Shown: positions 25,626 through 34,976 of the stretch, in pieces
Numbering within the stretch: the stretch's first letter is position 1
How the letters are laid out: each line of letters begins with the position of its first letter
Source: Desulfitobacterium_A sp035539115
GTDB taxonomy: Bacteria > Bacillota > Desulfitobacteriia > Desulfitobacteriales > Desulfitobacteriaceae
Direction of reading: 5' to 3'
DNA length: 64,000 nucleotides
NCBI RefSeq assembly: GCF_035539115.1
Contig: NZ_DATLJA010000015.1
Span: forward strand, 4,656-68,655
The notes under the pieces: generated by a model
Database searches by the model: none
Seen by the model: only the letters and a program-made list of their open reading frames with translations
Told to the model about the DNA's origin: nothing
Program-made: the position numbers and the translations under genes

Positions 25626-26807
25626 TTACTTAATTTTCTCCCGCAGAACCTGAACCGCTTGCTTTAACTGCACGTCAAAGTTCTTATCCGTCGGTGAAAT
25701 CGTAGCCTCTTCGCCTTTCTTTATCTCCACCTTCAGATCGGGTTCGATTCCTTTTTTATGAATATCAATTTTATTCGGAGTTAAGTATTTGGCAGTCGTC
25801 AGTTTCATACTTGTTCCTGCATCCAGCGGGAAAATCGTTTGCACAATCCCTTTGCCAAACGTCTTCACACCGACAAGGGTTCCGGTTCCCCGGTCTTTAA
25901 TAGCACCAGCCACAATTTCTGCCGCGGAAGCACTTTCTTCATTGACAAGTACGACAAAGGGCTTACCTAGAAAATTTCCTTCGGACGCTTTTGTCACCGT
26001 TCGTCCTTGATTATCCACGATATAAACGACAGGGCCCGGTTGAACAAAATAACTTGCCACGCCAACGGCAGCATCGAGTTCGCCGCCATGATTATAACGG
26101 AGGTCAAGCACCATCCCTTTATATTTGGAAATATCCATAGTTTTCAAGACACTGGCCAATTCATTGGCCGTGTTCGGGGAGAATTGGGAAATATCGATAT
26201 ACGCAAGATCAGAATTCCCTGGCAAGGCTTCGCCGGTAACCGTGGGCACTGAAATGGCTTCCCGCGTTAAGGGTACAGTCAACGTTTTTTTAGTGTTTTC
26301 GCGATAGACCATTAGTGTCACTTTGGTCCCAGGATCTCCGCGCATTAAAGAGACCGCTTTGTCTTGATCAATCGTTGTTGCATCTTGATCGTCAATCTTC
26401 ATAATCACGTCGCCGGGCTCAAGCCCTGCTTTGTCCGCTGGTGTACCTTTAATCGGACGCAAAACGACCAGCTTTTGCGGGTCTTTAAGACTGAGGATAA
26501 TTCCGACCCCACCGAATTTTCCTTCAATTTGTTCCATTAATTGCGTGTTTTCCTGAGCATCCATATAGACGGAATAGGGATCTCCCAGAGAATCGACGAT
26601 CCCGCGTGTCGCCCCGTCGATGAGCTGACTAATGGATGTCTTCTCCAGATAATCTCCTTGGACGAGCTGGACAACCCGAGCTAATCGCCCCATATGTTGT
26701 AAATTCACCACGATGAATCCGCCAACTGTGACTGTAAAGATAATACTAACAATGCCAATGAATATTCCGAGATGCTTAAAAAAGTCTCTCCAATTTCTCT
26801 CTTGCAC
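25626..26807 (-). CDS. ctpA: C-terminal processing peptidase (S41 family)
   Basis: Membrane-anchored serine protease: one N-terminal transmembrane helix (about 12-34), then a PDZ domain (KFGGVGIILSL to about residue 180; GTPADKAGLEPGDVI is the PDZ binding strand) and an S41 domain. The nucleophile is the Ser in NEESASAAEIVAGA, and the catalytic Lys is in TFGKGIVQ. Related Bacillus CtpA/CtpB act in envelope proteolysis and, for CtpB, in sporulation signalling. Starts with GTG. The order ftsE-ftsX-M23-ctpA is conserved in Firmicutes and supports a role in cell-wall maturation at division or elongation. Confidence 0.92.
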   Translation of the reverse strand: MQERNWRDFFKHLGIFIGIVSIIFTVTVGGFIVVNLQHMGRLARVVQLVQGDYLEKTSISQLIDGATRGIVDSLGDPYSVYMDAQENTQLMEQIEGKFGGVGIILSLKDPQKLVVLRPIKGTPADKAGLEPGDVIMKIDDQDATTIDQDKAVSLMRGDPGTKVTLMVYRENTKKTLTVPLTREAISVPTVTGEALPGNSDLAYIDISQFSPNTANELASVLKTMDISKYKGMVLDLRYNHGGELDAAVGVASYFVQPGPVVYIVDNQGRTVTKASEGNFLGKPFVVLVNEESASAAEIVAGAIKDRGTGTLVGVKTFGKGIVQTIFPLDAGTSMKLTTAKYLTPNKIDIHKKGIEPDLKVEIKKGEEATISPTDKNFDVQLKQAVQVLREKIK

Positions 26808-26898
26808 TACCCTAACCCCTTCCTACCCAGCAACTGCAGTCCTCAATCGCTTGAGACAAACCTTTTGATATTATATGCTTATCCTATTCCAGTCATAC

Positions 26899-28032
26899 TT
26901 AATGAAAAAATTGCAGTGGATCGGTAGGATTTCCATTCACTCTGACTTCGAAATGCAAGTGGTTTCCCGTACTCCAGCCAGTCGTACCAACATAGCCAAT
27001 TACATCCCCGGCCTTAACTTTATCTCCTACAGACACTCCAAGCCGAGACTGATGCCCATAAAGGGAAGTATAACCGCCCCCGTGGTCAATGATAACCGCA
27101 TTTCCGTAGGCTCCATACCAGCCTGCCATGATGACTTCACCGGAACCTGCAGCAAGGATTGCAGTCCCCCCCGGAGCGGGGATATCTGTTCCTGTATGTA
27201 AACTTTTCTGATGTGTAATCGGATGGATTCGCCAGCCATAGGGATCACTGACCTCATAATACCCGGGTAAAGGATAAGTGCTAATCGTCCCTAGGACTTT
27301 TCCAGACGAAGCCGCTGTTAATTGACGAATTTTCTGGGAAATTGTAGCGGAGTCTGCGGCTAATCGCGAATTTTGTTCTGATAAGTCGTCTTGCGCTTTT
27401 TTATTCTGATCAAGAGCAACCTGATATTGCTGATTCTTCCCATCTAAATCCGCTTTGGCTCTCGCCGCCTGAGCTTGAAGTTGAGCCGCTTGATCACGAC
27501 GAGATTGCAGCTCCTTTGTTTTTTGTTCAACATCCTCTTTTTGCACTCGAATTTCCGTTAAAATTTGTTGATCATTCTCCACCAATTTGGAGAAATACTC
27601 AAGACGCGTGATAAAGTCACCCAAGTCAGCCGATTGAAAAAGGACTTCCAAATAGCTGAGCTGACCTTCTTCATAAATTCCCCGCACCCGTTTGTTCAAA
27701 ACCTCACGACGAGCATCGAGCTCTTGGATGCGTTGTTCCAACTCCTTTTGAGAGACAGCTACATCCTTCTGCGCTTTGGTATAAGCCACTTGTTGTTGGC
27801 TCAATGATGTTTTGGCAGAGGAAATTTGCGTTGTTAGATCCTGGATTTGAGCTTTGATTTTATCCTCGGAATAGGTCAGTTGATTTAACTGTCCTTTGAT
27901 TTGATTCTGATTTTGCTTTAAATCTTGTTGTTGCTGGATTGCCGCATCAAGTTCTCCCGCTTGGATTGGGAGAACCGTGCTTCCGATCAAGACACTGGTT
28001 AGGATTAGGGATACTGCCCATTGTTTAGGCAT
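26899..28032 (-). CDS. murein hydrolase activator with coiled coil and M23 domain (EnvC-like)
   Basis: Signal peptide (cleavage after IQAGE or nearby), then a long coiled coil from about residue 30 to 225, rich in Gln, Glu and Lys. The C-terminal LytM/M23 domain (about 260-375) contains the zinc motif HTGTDIPAP and the catalytic NHLHFEV, so it has all the usual metallopeptidase residues. EnvC/CwlO-type partners of FtsEX are activated through the coiled coil by the transporter-like complex. The position directly downstream of ftsX supports that pairing. ATG 28032 with GGAGAGGA. Confidence 0.92.
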   Translation of the reverse strand: MPKQWAVSLILTSVLIGSTVLPIQAGELDAAIQQQQDLKQNQNQIKGQLNQLTYSEDKIKAQIQDLTTQISSAKTSLSQQQVAYTKAQKDVAVSQKELEQRIQELDARREVLNKRVRGIYEEGQLSYLEVLFQSADLGDFITRLEYFSKLVENDQQILTEIRVQKEDVEQKTKELQSRRDQAAQLQAQAARAKADLDGKNQQYQVALDQNKKAQDDLSEQNSRLAADSATISQKIRQLTAASSGKVLGTISTYPLPGYYEVSDPYGWRIHPITHQKSLHTGTDIPAPGGTAILAAGSGEVIMAGWYGAYGNAVIIDHGGGYTSLYGHQSRLGVSVGDKVKAGDVIGYVGTTGWSTGNHLHFEVRVNGNPTDPLQFFH

Positions 28033-28066
28033 CTTTCCTCTCCTTTCTCATGCACATTCGCGAGCA

Positions 28067-28951
28067 TCAAACCTTTAAGTACTTACGAAGAGAAATTACA
28101 CTTCCCATCGCTCCTATTGCCATCCCCACCAAGAGAAGTGATATCAACACTTGGCCAATCAGATGGGAATCTTGGACAACTGGCATAAACGTTAAGGTAG
28201 AGCTAACATAACCCGCGAGCCATTGATAACCAAAACCGACAACGAAGGTGGCTAACACCCCTCCGATTAACCCGAGAAACATCCCTTCGATTAAGAAAGG
28301 CCAACGAATAAAACTGTTACTTGCTCCCACAAGCTTCATAATCTGAATCTCACGTCTTCTTGAGAAAACATTCATTTTAATATTAAGCGAAATCAAGACC
28401 AAGGAAGCAAGAGCAAAAGCCAAAACAATGCCAATCCCGACCCACCGCAGCCAACGTGTAAAAGGCAGAAGCTTGTCCACAATCTCTTGACCGTAGCGGA
28501 CCTTCTCTACGCCTTTAAGTGCTTGAATCTGGTCGGCAACCGCCTGTACCTGTTGAGGGTCAGACACTTGCACGGTAAATTTATCCGGGAAAGGATTTGT
28601 CCCTCCTAAATCTGAAACTAACGTATTCGATCCCATGGATTGCGAAAAATCCCTCAAGGCCTGTTCTTTGGGAACCAATGTAACCGAGGTAATTCCACTT
28701 AATTCTTCAACCTGTTTCTGTAAGCTTTGAACTTCAGCTTGGCTCAACTTATCTTGGGTAAATACGGCAATTTGGAGTTGAGATTCAAAATCCTTAGCCA
28801 TGTTATTCGCATTGACTAAGAAAAAAGCCGATGCACCTAAGATCACAAGAGAAACCAACACCGTTAAAACCGAAGCTAGACTGAGCCAGAAGTTGCGGCG
28901 TATCGACTTTAAAACGACTTGTAAAATATACTTTAGGGAGTTAATCGACAT
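28067..28951 (-). CDS. ftsX: cell-division protein FtsX
   Basis: Permease-like partner of FtsE. There are four transmembrane helices: one near the N-terminus (SVLTVLVSLVILGASAFFLV), then a large extracellular loop (about 60-170), then three more at the C-terminus. The LKQAI-like tail seen in the family appears as SRRREIQIMKLVGASNSFIRWPF. The true start is ATG 28951 after GGGAGG; a longer frame to 29044 lies inside ftsE. The start overlaps the ftsE stop by 11 bp, typical of coupled FtsEX. Confidence 0.95.
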   Translation of the reverse strand: MSINSLKYILQVVLKSIRRNFWLSLASVLTVLVSLVILGASAFFLVNANNMAKDFESQLQIAVFTQDKLSQAEVQSLQKQVEELSGITSVTLVPKEQALRDFSQSMGSNTLVSDLGGTNPFPDKFTVQVSDPQQVQAVADQIQALKGVEKVRYGQEIVDKLLPFTRWLRWVGIGIVLAFALASLVLISLNIKMNVFSRRREIQIMKLVGASNSFIRWPFLIEGMFLGLIGGVLATFVVGFGYQWLAGYVSSTLTFMPVVQDSHLIGQVLISLLLVGMAIGAMGSVISLRKYLKV

Positions 28952-29627
28952 ATCCGTATCCTCCCTTTTGCTCATCCCGGGTGATTTTTCCACTCTCAAT
29001 CGCAATAACCCTTTTTTGCATTTGATCGACAATATTACGGGCATGTGTAGCCATCACAACGGTCGTACCCCGTTTATTGATGTTATAAAGCAAATCCATG
29101 ATCTCCCAGGCCGTATCCGGATCAAGGTTACCTGTAGGCTCATCAGCAACCAGTAACGCTGGATTATTTACGATTGCTCGAGCAACAGAGATCCGTTGTT
29201 GCTCTCCTCCTGAAAGTTCATTTGGGAAAACTTTTTCCTTCGAAGCCAGCCCCACAAGATCCAGGGCCGCCCGTGTCCGTTCTCGTACTTCTTTCTTGGC
29301 CACGCCAATAACTTCTAAGGCAAAGGAAATGTTTTCGAGAACAGTTTTACTGGGTAATAGCCGAAAGTCTTGAAAAACAACTCCGATATTTCTGCGGAGG
29401 TGCGGAACGTCGCGGTCCTTCATCCTCAGAAGGTTTTTCCCATTGATGACCACTTGTCCGCGAGTTGGAGTTTCCTCGCGATAAAGCAAACGAATAATCG
29501 TGGATTTTCCTGCGCCGCTTGGCCCCACTAAAAAGACAAATTCTCCACTTTCAATCTTTAGATTAATATCGACAAGGGCCCTGGCACCATTCGGGTAAAT
29601 CTTCGAAACGTTTGTAAACTGGATCAT
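28941..29627 (-). CDS. ftsE: cell-division ATP-binding protein FtsE
   Basis: ABC ATPase that with FtsX controls wall hydrolases at the division site or during elongation. Walker A GPSGAGKST, signature LSGGEQQR and Walker B LLVADEPTGNLD are present. The 228 residues and the N-terminal IQFTNVSKIYPNGARAL are characteristic of FtsE. ATG 29627 follows GGAGG. First gene of ftsE-ftsX-M23-ctpA. The 158-bp upstream spacer holds the terminator of the next gene. Confidence 0.96.
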   Translation of the reverse strand: MIQFTNVSKIYPNGARALVDINLKIESGEFVFLVGPSGAGKSTIIRLLYREETPTRGQVVINGKNLLRMKDRDVPHLRRNIGVVFQDFRLLPSKTVLENISFALEVIGVAKKEVRERTRAALDLVGLASKEKVFPNELSGGEQQRISVARAIVNNPALLVADEPTGNLDPDTAWEIMDLLYNINKRGTTVVMATHARNIVDQMQKRVIAIESGKITRDEQKGGYGYVD

Positions 29628-29723
29628 TTTAGCCCTCCTACTTATTATGTGTCAGATCCCTTTTTTTCCCTAACTTATATTCCAATTCGACACGAGCCAG
29701 AGATTTCCTGTTAGAAGTAAAAA

Positions 29724-29771
29724 AAGCCCTTCATCTATTTTCACAGATTAAGAGCAAGATGGCAAAGGGTT
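29724..29771 (-). terminator. probable terminator after the XRE regulator gene
   Basis: Minus strand AACCCTTTGCCATCT and AGATGAAGGGCTT form an imperfect stem with a 20-base loop, followed by TTTTTTTA. It lies just after the stop at 29786. Confidence 0.6.
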
Positions 29772-29785
29772 AATTTACCAACCAT

Positions 29786-30124
29786 TTATTTTTTCTTAAG
29801 TTTGCTTGAGTATTCGCTGATCATTCTCCAGATGTTGAGCATCAGCCTTAGCTCCTCCGGCTCTTTATTTTTAGCTATGGATACTAGCTCATTGATCAAA
29901 CTGTTGGGTTCAACGTTTACTTCTTCCTGAAGGAGGTAATCGACTGTGACCCCTAAAGAACTTGCGATATTGACTACGGTCTCCAGGCTAGGGTTCTTCT
30001 CTCCCCGCTCGACCTGACCGACGTATGACTCATTAACTTGTGCTGCCTCGGCAAGTTGTTCCTGCGTGAGTCTATACTTCGTTCTCTCTTCTCGGATTCG
30101 CTGACCCAAATGTTTGTATACCAT
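29786..30124 (-). CDS. XRE-family helix-turn-helix regulator
   Basis: A 112-residue DNA-binding protein. The HTH_3 domain lies at about residues 5-63: LGQRIREERTKYRLTQEQLA, then VNESYVGQVERGEKNPSLETV and LGVTVDYLL. The C-terminal 40 residues, LISIAKNKEPEELRLMLNIWRM-like, resemble the SinR/SlrR-type extension. Targets unknown. The frame is open to 30205; ATG 30124 has AAGGGGG at 8 bp and is preferred. It is divergent from the CheY-like gene with about 150 bp between the start codons. Confidence 0.85.
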   Translation of the reverse strand: MVYKHLGQRIREERTKYRLTQEQLAEAAQVNESYVGQVERGEKNPSLETVVNIASSLGVTVDYLLQEEVNVEPNSLINELVSIAKNKEPEELRLMLNIWRMISEYSSKLKKK

Positions 30125-30275
30125 CTTCATAGCCCCCTTCGATCCCACTATATGGTATTGAGGATAAGGCTTGAAGATGCTGCTGGTATGATTCATGTTG
30201 ACCATTAGTATTTTATAGTGATAGAATTACCCTATACAACTAAGCTATCGGTAAAAATCGAGGGGAATCTATTCA

Positions 30276-30689
30276 ATGATTTGTAAAGTTCTGGTCGTGG
30301 ATGATGCGAGTTTTATACGTATGATGATTCGCCAGGTTTTAACCCGTTTAGGTTACACTAACATCTTGGAAGCTAAGAACGGTTTTGAAGCGATTGAAAT
30401 TTATAAAGCAAATACACCCGCACTCACGATTCTGGATATTACGATGCCGGAACTTGATGGGTTGTCTGCCCTTATCGAAATCATCGCTTTTGACCCGAAA
30501 GCTAAGGTGATTATGTGTAGTGCCGCTTCGCAAGAAACCAGCGTTCGCGAAGCGTTGGAGATCGGTGCAGTTGCTTTTGTGACTAAACCGTTTCATCCGG
30601 ATAAACTCGGAAAAGTAATTGTGAAGGTTTTAACGGGTAACAACGGGAGGAACGATAACAACGGGGGATGTTCAGCAACCCTTAAGTAG
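30276..30689 (+). CDS. CheY-like single-domain response regulator
   Basis: 137 residues forming only a receiver domain. Conserved acidic pair VVDDASF (Asp 9-10), phosphoacceptor Asp in LTILDITMPELDG (about 53), switch residue region CSAAS and invariant Lys in VTKPFHP. The short tail is Asn/Gly-rich and has no output domain, so it may act through protein contact as in chemotaxis. No histidine kinase adjoins it. RBS GAGGGGA before ATG 30276. Confidence 0.9.
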   Translation: MICKVLVVDDASFIRMMIRQVLTRLGYTNILEAKNGFEAIEIYKANTPALTILDITMPELDGLSALIEIIAFDPKAKVIMCSAASQETSVREALEIGAVAFVTKPFHPDKLGKVIVKVLTGNNGRNDNNGGCSATLK

Positions 30690-30700
30690 GTGAAAAGTGA

Positions 30701-31583
30701 AAATTTGAACAGTCTATTCCGTGGATTCTCGAATTTTCCAAAATTATTACTTTCCCGGCAGCACTGATAATTATCACCGGTATAGCCTATTTACCGGGAT
30801 ATTTAAATGCTTTTATGGTCATTAGCCTGATTTTCGATAGACAGCCGCCCATTAAGGATGGATATCCAACCAAGGATATTACGGTTCTTATCGCAGCAAG
30901 AAATGAAGCAAATACCATAGGTAATACACTTAAATATGTAGCTAACCAAGATTACACCGGAAGAATCAGAGTTTTCGTTATTGATAATGGCTCTACTGAT
31001 AACACAGAAGCTAATGCGTACCTTGAGGGTAAAAATTTAAATCTTGATGTAACAGTTATCAGAGAAGAGCAGCCGGGAAAGTTTAACGCCTTAAACACCG
31101 GTCTTAAATATACCGATACCGACTTGGTTATTACATTAGATGCGGACACACTTTTACATAAATCAGCCATCATATATTTAGTTTCTCGTATTGAAAGTTC
31201 ACCTAAAGAGGTCTGTGCAGTTGCAGGTTCGGTACTTGTCCGCAACAGCAGGGATAACATCAAAACGAAAATTCAGGAATGGAATTATTTTCTGGGAATT
31301 GCGTCCATCAAAAGAATGCAGGGTCTTTATCAAGGAACTCTTGTTGCACAAGGGGCTTACAGTATATATAGAACTGCAAATGTTATAGAAGTAGGTGGAT
31401 GGCCAGACGCAATTGGTGAAGATATCGTTTTAACATGGAATTTATTAAAAAAAGGATGGAAAACATATTTTGAACCATTGGCAGTTGCATTTACGGATGT
31501 GCCGACGAATTGGCATTCTTTTGCCAGACAACGTTCCAGATGGGCAAGAAATGATTGAAGCACTTCGACAAATAAAACCGTGA
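30701..31583 (+). pseudogene. broken family-2 glycosyltransferase (BcsA/HasA-like)
   Basis: A long frame (ATG 30815-31558) encodes ITVLIAARNEANTIGNTL, the DxD region ITLDADTL, and GGWPDAIGEDIVLTW, and it ends right after QRSRW, the processive GT2 signature. The normal protein continues with transmembrane helices. Here the frame stops within three codons of RW. Shifting by one base from 31551 restores MIEALRQIKP, the expected continuation, before a TGA where a tryptophan would be normal. The frame also continues upstream without a start from a TGA at 30698, with a membrane-helix-like segment (FPAALIIITGIAYLPGYLNAF), so the 5' end is missing too. Confidence 0.75.
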
Positions 31584-31590
31584 TAAAAAA

Positions 31591-31629
31591 GCACCAAAAT
31601 TTATCCGTTAAAGAACTAACTTTGGCGCC
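31591..31629 (-). terminator. terminator of the transketolase pair
   Basis: GCGCCAAA and TTTGGTGC (one G-T pair) on the minus strand, then TTTTTTA. It lies about 100 bp past the transketolase stop, overlapping the decayed glycosyltransferase end. Confidence 0.6.
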
Positions 31630-31726
31630 GCGATGTCTGAAACATCTACTTTCCAGACAGTTTGAGGTTGTCGCTTTGTTTTATTATTTATTGCTGATCT
31701 AATGGTTTTTTCCGAGGAGCTTTAAG

Positions 31727-32662
31727 CTATTTTCTTTTCAAAACCTCGTCAACCGCTTCCAGAATCTCCTTCTGAGTTAACCCATATTTCGCTAACAGCT
31801 CAAATGGGCGCCCAGATTCCCCAAAACAATCTTTGAGCCCGACCCGAACCATGGGAGTAGGTGCATTTTCCGCCAAAACTTCAGCTACAGCACTCCCCAA
31901 ACCACCAATAATGGTATGTTCTTCGGCTGTGACCACAGCACCCGTTGCTTTAGCCATCCGGACGATCGTCTCTTGGTCAAGTGGTTTAACAGACGCTACA
32001 TTCACGACTGCAGCTTGAACTCCGCGTCCCGCTAATTCCTCCGCCGCCTCCAGAGCTGCAGCAACCATTACGCCATTCGCAAAAATTACGACATCTGATC
32101 CCTCACGAATAACATTGGCCTTGCCAATCTCGAAGGTGTAATTTTCATCAAAAAGTAAAGGAACATCAAGCCGCCCCATGCGGATATAAACAGGTCCCTT
32201 ATACTGGGCTGCAGCATAAATCACTTGGCGCGTTTCTTCGCCATCGGCAGGTACGAGAACAGTCATATTCGGTAGAGCACGCATGATCGCTACATCTTCG
32301 ATGGCTTGGTGGGAACCCCCATCTTCACCGACGGTTACACCCGAATGGGTGGCGGCAATCTTGACATTGAGTTTCGGATAGGCAATTGAGTTACGAATTT
32401 GCTCGAAAGCCCTCCCTGTTGCGAAGACAGCAAAAGTGCTAGCAAATGGTATCTTGCCTGCCGCAGCTAATCCAGCCGCTGTGCCCATCATATTTGCTTC
32501 AGCAATCCCCATATTAAAAAAACGTTCTGGGTAATGTTTAGCGAAATCCGCAGTTTTTGTAGATTTCGATAAGTCCGCATCTAAAACGACGATATCGGGA
32601 TTTTCTGCTCCTAAGGCGACTAAAGCCTTACCATAGGCCTCCCGGGTTGCTTGCTTAGCCAA
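31727..32662 (-). CDS. transketolase, C-terminal subunit
   Basis: Second polypeptide of a split transketolase (thiamine-diphosphate enzyme of the pentose-phosphate and Calvin-type pathways). It contains the pyrimidine-binding domain, with MGIAEANMMGTAAGLA (the Glu that activates ThDP) and ATHSGVTVGEDGGSHQAIED, and a C-terminal transketolase domain (SDVVIFANGVMV, VVTAEEHTIIGGLGSAVAEV). Starts at TTG 32662, 9 bp after GGAGG, and overlaps the N-terminal subunit by 8 bp, so stoichiometric coupling is likely. Split transketolases are common in clostridia and archaea. Confidence 0.93.
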   Translation of the reverse strand: MAKQATREAYGKALVALGAENPDIVVLDADLSKSTKTADFAKHYPERFFNMGIAEANMMGTAAGLAAAGKIPFASTFAVFATGRAFEQIRNSIAYPKLNVKIAATHSGVTVGEDGGSHQAIEDVAIMRALPNMTVLVPADGEETRQVIYAAAQYKGPVYIRMGRLDVPLLFDENYTFEIGKANVIREGSDVVIFANGVMVAAALEAAEELAGRGVQAAVVNVASVKPLDQETIVRMAKATGAVVTAEEHTIIGGLGSAVAEVLAENAPTPMVRVGLKDCFGESGRPFELLAKYGLTQKEILEAVDEVLKRK

Positions 32663-33485
32663 GACGTGATGCCTCCTCTCTCAATTCGCTCAGCGCTTGT
32701 TCTGCTTGTTCGGCACTGGGCGCATTACCATGCCAGCCGACTTGGTTTTCCATGAAGGAGATACCTTTACCTTTGATCGTTTTAGCCAATAGAAGAGTGG
32801 GCTTGCCCTTCGTCGCTTTCGCTTCGGCAAACGCTGCGATTAATTGTTCAATATCATGTCCATCAACCTCGATCACATGCCAACCAAAGGCCAGCCATTT
32901 ATCCAACAGAGGACTCGAAGACATTACTTGTTCAGTGGGTCCGTCAATCTGTAGCCCGTTGCAATCCAAGATAGCGGTGACATTGTCCAATTTAAAATGA
33001 GCCGCAGCCATCGCCGCTTCCCAAATCTGTCCTTCAGCCATCTCCCCATCGCCCATCACGACGTATACGCGGTAGTCTTTTTTATCCAATTTTCCAGCCA
33101 AAGCCATGCCGTTTGCAGCAGATAAGCCCTGTCCCAAGGAACCTGTGGACATATCAACGCCTGGAATCTTTTTCATATCGGGATGTCCTTGGAGCATCCG
33201 TCCGGTTTGTCTTAAACCCAGAAGCTCTTCCTTTGGAAAAAACCCTTTTTCTGCTAGGGCAGCATAAAGAACAGGTGCAGCATGACCTTTCGACAGAACA
33301 AAACGGTCACGATCTGGCCAATGCGAGTCTTGTGGGTTAACCCTCATCTCATGAAAATATAAGGTTGCCACAATATCCGCAGAAGACAAACTTCCTCCGG
33401 GATGACCTGATTTAGCGGGTAAAAGCATCGTGATGATATCTTGACGAAGCTGATTCGCCATGCGTTTTAATTCAAGGACTGACAC
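32655..33485 (-). CDS. transketolase, N-terminal subunit
   Basis: ThDP diphosphate-binding half of the split transketolase. Characteristic motifs: AKSGHPGGSLSSADI at residues 23-37, DRFVLSKGHAAPVLYAAL, STGSLGQGLSAANGMAL and the ThDP-binding GDGEMAEGQIWEA with NVTAILDCN. 276 residues, normal for the N-terminal half. GTG 33485 follows GGAGG. Downstream of prfB with a 116-bp spacer containing a perfect hairpin. Confidence 0.93.
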   Translation of the reverse strand: MSVLELKRMANQLRQDIITMLLPAKSGHPGGSLSSADIVATLYFHEMRVNPQDSHWPDRDRFVLSKGHAAPVLYAALAEKGFFPKEELLGLRQTGRMLQGHPDMKKIPGVDMSTGSLGQGLSAANGMALAGKLDKKDYRVYVVMGDGEMAEGQIWEAAMAAAHFKLDNVTAILDCNGLQIDGPTEQVMSSSPLLDKWLAFGWHVIEVDGHDIEQLIAAFAEAKATKGKPTLLLAKTIKGKGISFMENQVGWHGNAPSAEQAEQALSELREEASRLG

Positions 33486-33547
33486 GCTAATTTCCTCCCT
33501 AAAACTGCTATTTTTTTTGTGATACTTGCATCGTAGATGTATAGTTT

Positions 33548-33579
33548 GAACTCATTAACCCGCAGGGGTTAATGAGTTC
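33548..33579 (-). terminator. perfect 14-bp hairpin between prfB and transketolase
   Basis: GAACTCATTAACCC and GGGTTAATGAGTTC form a perfect stem with a four-base loop. A T-tract is lacking (next bases AAACTATAC on the minus strand), so it may be an mRNA-stabilising or processing hairpin instead of a classical terminator. Confidence 0.5.
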
Positions 33580-33601
33580 GATTTCATCCGATGGCTAGAC
33601 T

Positions 33602-34712
33602 TTATTTCACATTTTTGGTTTTTTGCAAGTAGGCTGCAATAAATTCATCAATCTCGCCATCCATGACAGCCGATACGTTTGCGGTCTCCACATTCGTCCT
33701 GTGATCCTTAACCAAATTATACGGATGGAACACATACGAACGGATTTGACTACCCCAAGCAATTTCTTGTTGCTCCCCACGGATTTCAGAGATCTCATCC
33801 TCTTGCTGTTTGCGCTTAAGCTCTAAAAGCTTGGCTTTGAGAACCCGCATCACGTACGCGCGGTTTTGAATCTGGGAACGTTCACTCTGACACGCAACCA
33901 CGATTCCTGTCGGCAAGTGGGTAATCCTCACCGCTGAGCTTGTTTTGTTGATATGCTGCCCACCCGCTCCACTTGCCCGATAGGTGTCAACTTTTAATTC
34001 ATCGGGATTGATCGTGATCTCCGAATCATCCTCTGGAACTTCCGGTATAACATCCACTGAAGCAAAAGAGGTGTGCCTGCGCCCAGCTGCATCAAACGGG
34101 GAAACCCGAACAAGACGGTGAACCCCCTTCTCCGATTTAGCATAACCGTAAGCATTCTCGCCCGCGATCGAAATCGTTGCGCTCTTGATTCCTGCCTCAT
34201 CGCCTGGAAGTAAGTCCATCGTTTCCACTTTATAGTCGCGACGCTCGCCCCAACGGACATACATCCGGTAGAGCATGGAAACCCAATCCTGAGCCTCCGT
34301 ACCCCCCGCGCCCGCGTGTAAAGTCAAGATCGCATTATTCCGATCATATTGTCCACTGAGCAGAATCTCCAGTTCCAATCCATCGAATTTTTCCTGTAGT
34401 TTCTTAACCCCTGCTTCTACTTCCGGCTCAAGAGAATCGTCATCCTCTTCCATCGCCAGTTCGTAAAGTGCTGTTAAATCTCCTAATTCAATGCGAAGAT
34501 CTTCATAGATTTTTACTTTTCCTTGTTGAATGGAAAGCTCCTGCATATATTTCTGAGCAGAAGTCGAGTCATCCCAAAAATCTGGGCGGTTAAACTCCCG
34601 CTCTAATACGCTAATCTTATCTATGCGCTGAGCGACGTCAAAGAGAAGCCCTCAAATCTGCCAAGCGCATTTCTAAACTTTCAAGCTCTCTTTTCCAGTC
34701 AGCTAGTAACAC
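33602..34712 (-). CDS. prfB: peptide chain release factor 2, programmed +1 frameshift
   Basis: RF2 releases peptides at UGA and UAA. The main body shows the anticodon tripeptide SPF in RVSPFDAAGRRHTSFAS and the catalytic GGQ in SGAGGQHINKT. The gene starts at GTG 34712 after GGAAGGA. After 24 codons the ribosome meets CTT TGA C (stop at 34640-34638) preceded by an internal SD-like AGGG. A +1 slip into frame then continues DVAQRIDKISVLE... to 33602. This is the autoregulatory frameshift known for bacterial prfB: low RF2 lets ribosomes slip. The second frame alone would begin at 34546. Confidence 0.96.
34638..34657 (-). promoter_or_regulatory. prfB programmed frameshift site
   Basis: Sense sequence AGGGCTTCTCTTTGAC: SD-like AGGG, slippery CTT, then the in-frame TGA. 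It has the same layout as the well-characterised RF2 site. Confidence 0.9.
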
Positions 34713-34976
34713 TTTTCTTCATTCCTTCCGAAGAATTGCGAGAACAGGTTCAGACAAGGGCGCTCGCCTATCAAACTAGGGTTCAAACGCCTGATCTGGG
34801 GAGGCAAGGTTCCCGCCAAAATCGTCTCCTGACTCTGTTGGCGGCGAAACACATCGTGTGTTCCGCCCTGCCTATGCATGTTGCGTTTTAACCAAGTTTG
34901 ATCACGACTCGCTTTAAAGCCTTCACCTGTTTCTCGCTATTCTTTTTAAAACTATTTTTGGTATTTCTATCAGGAT

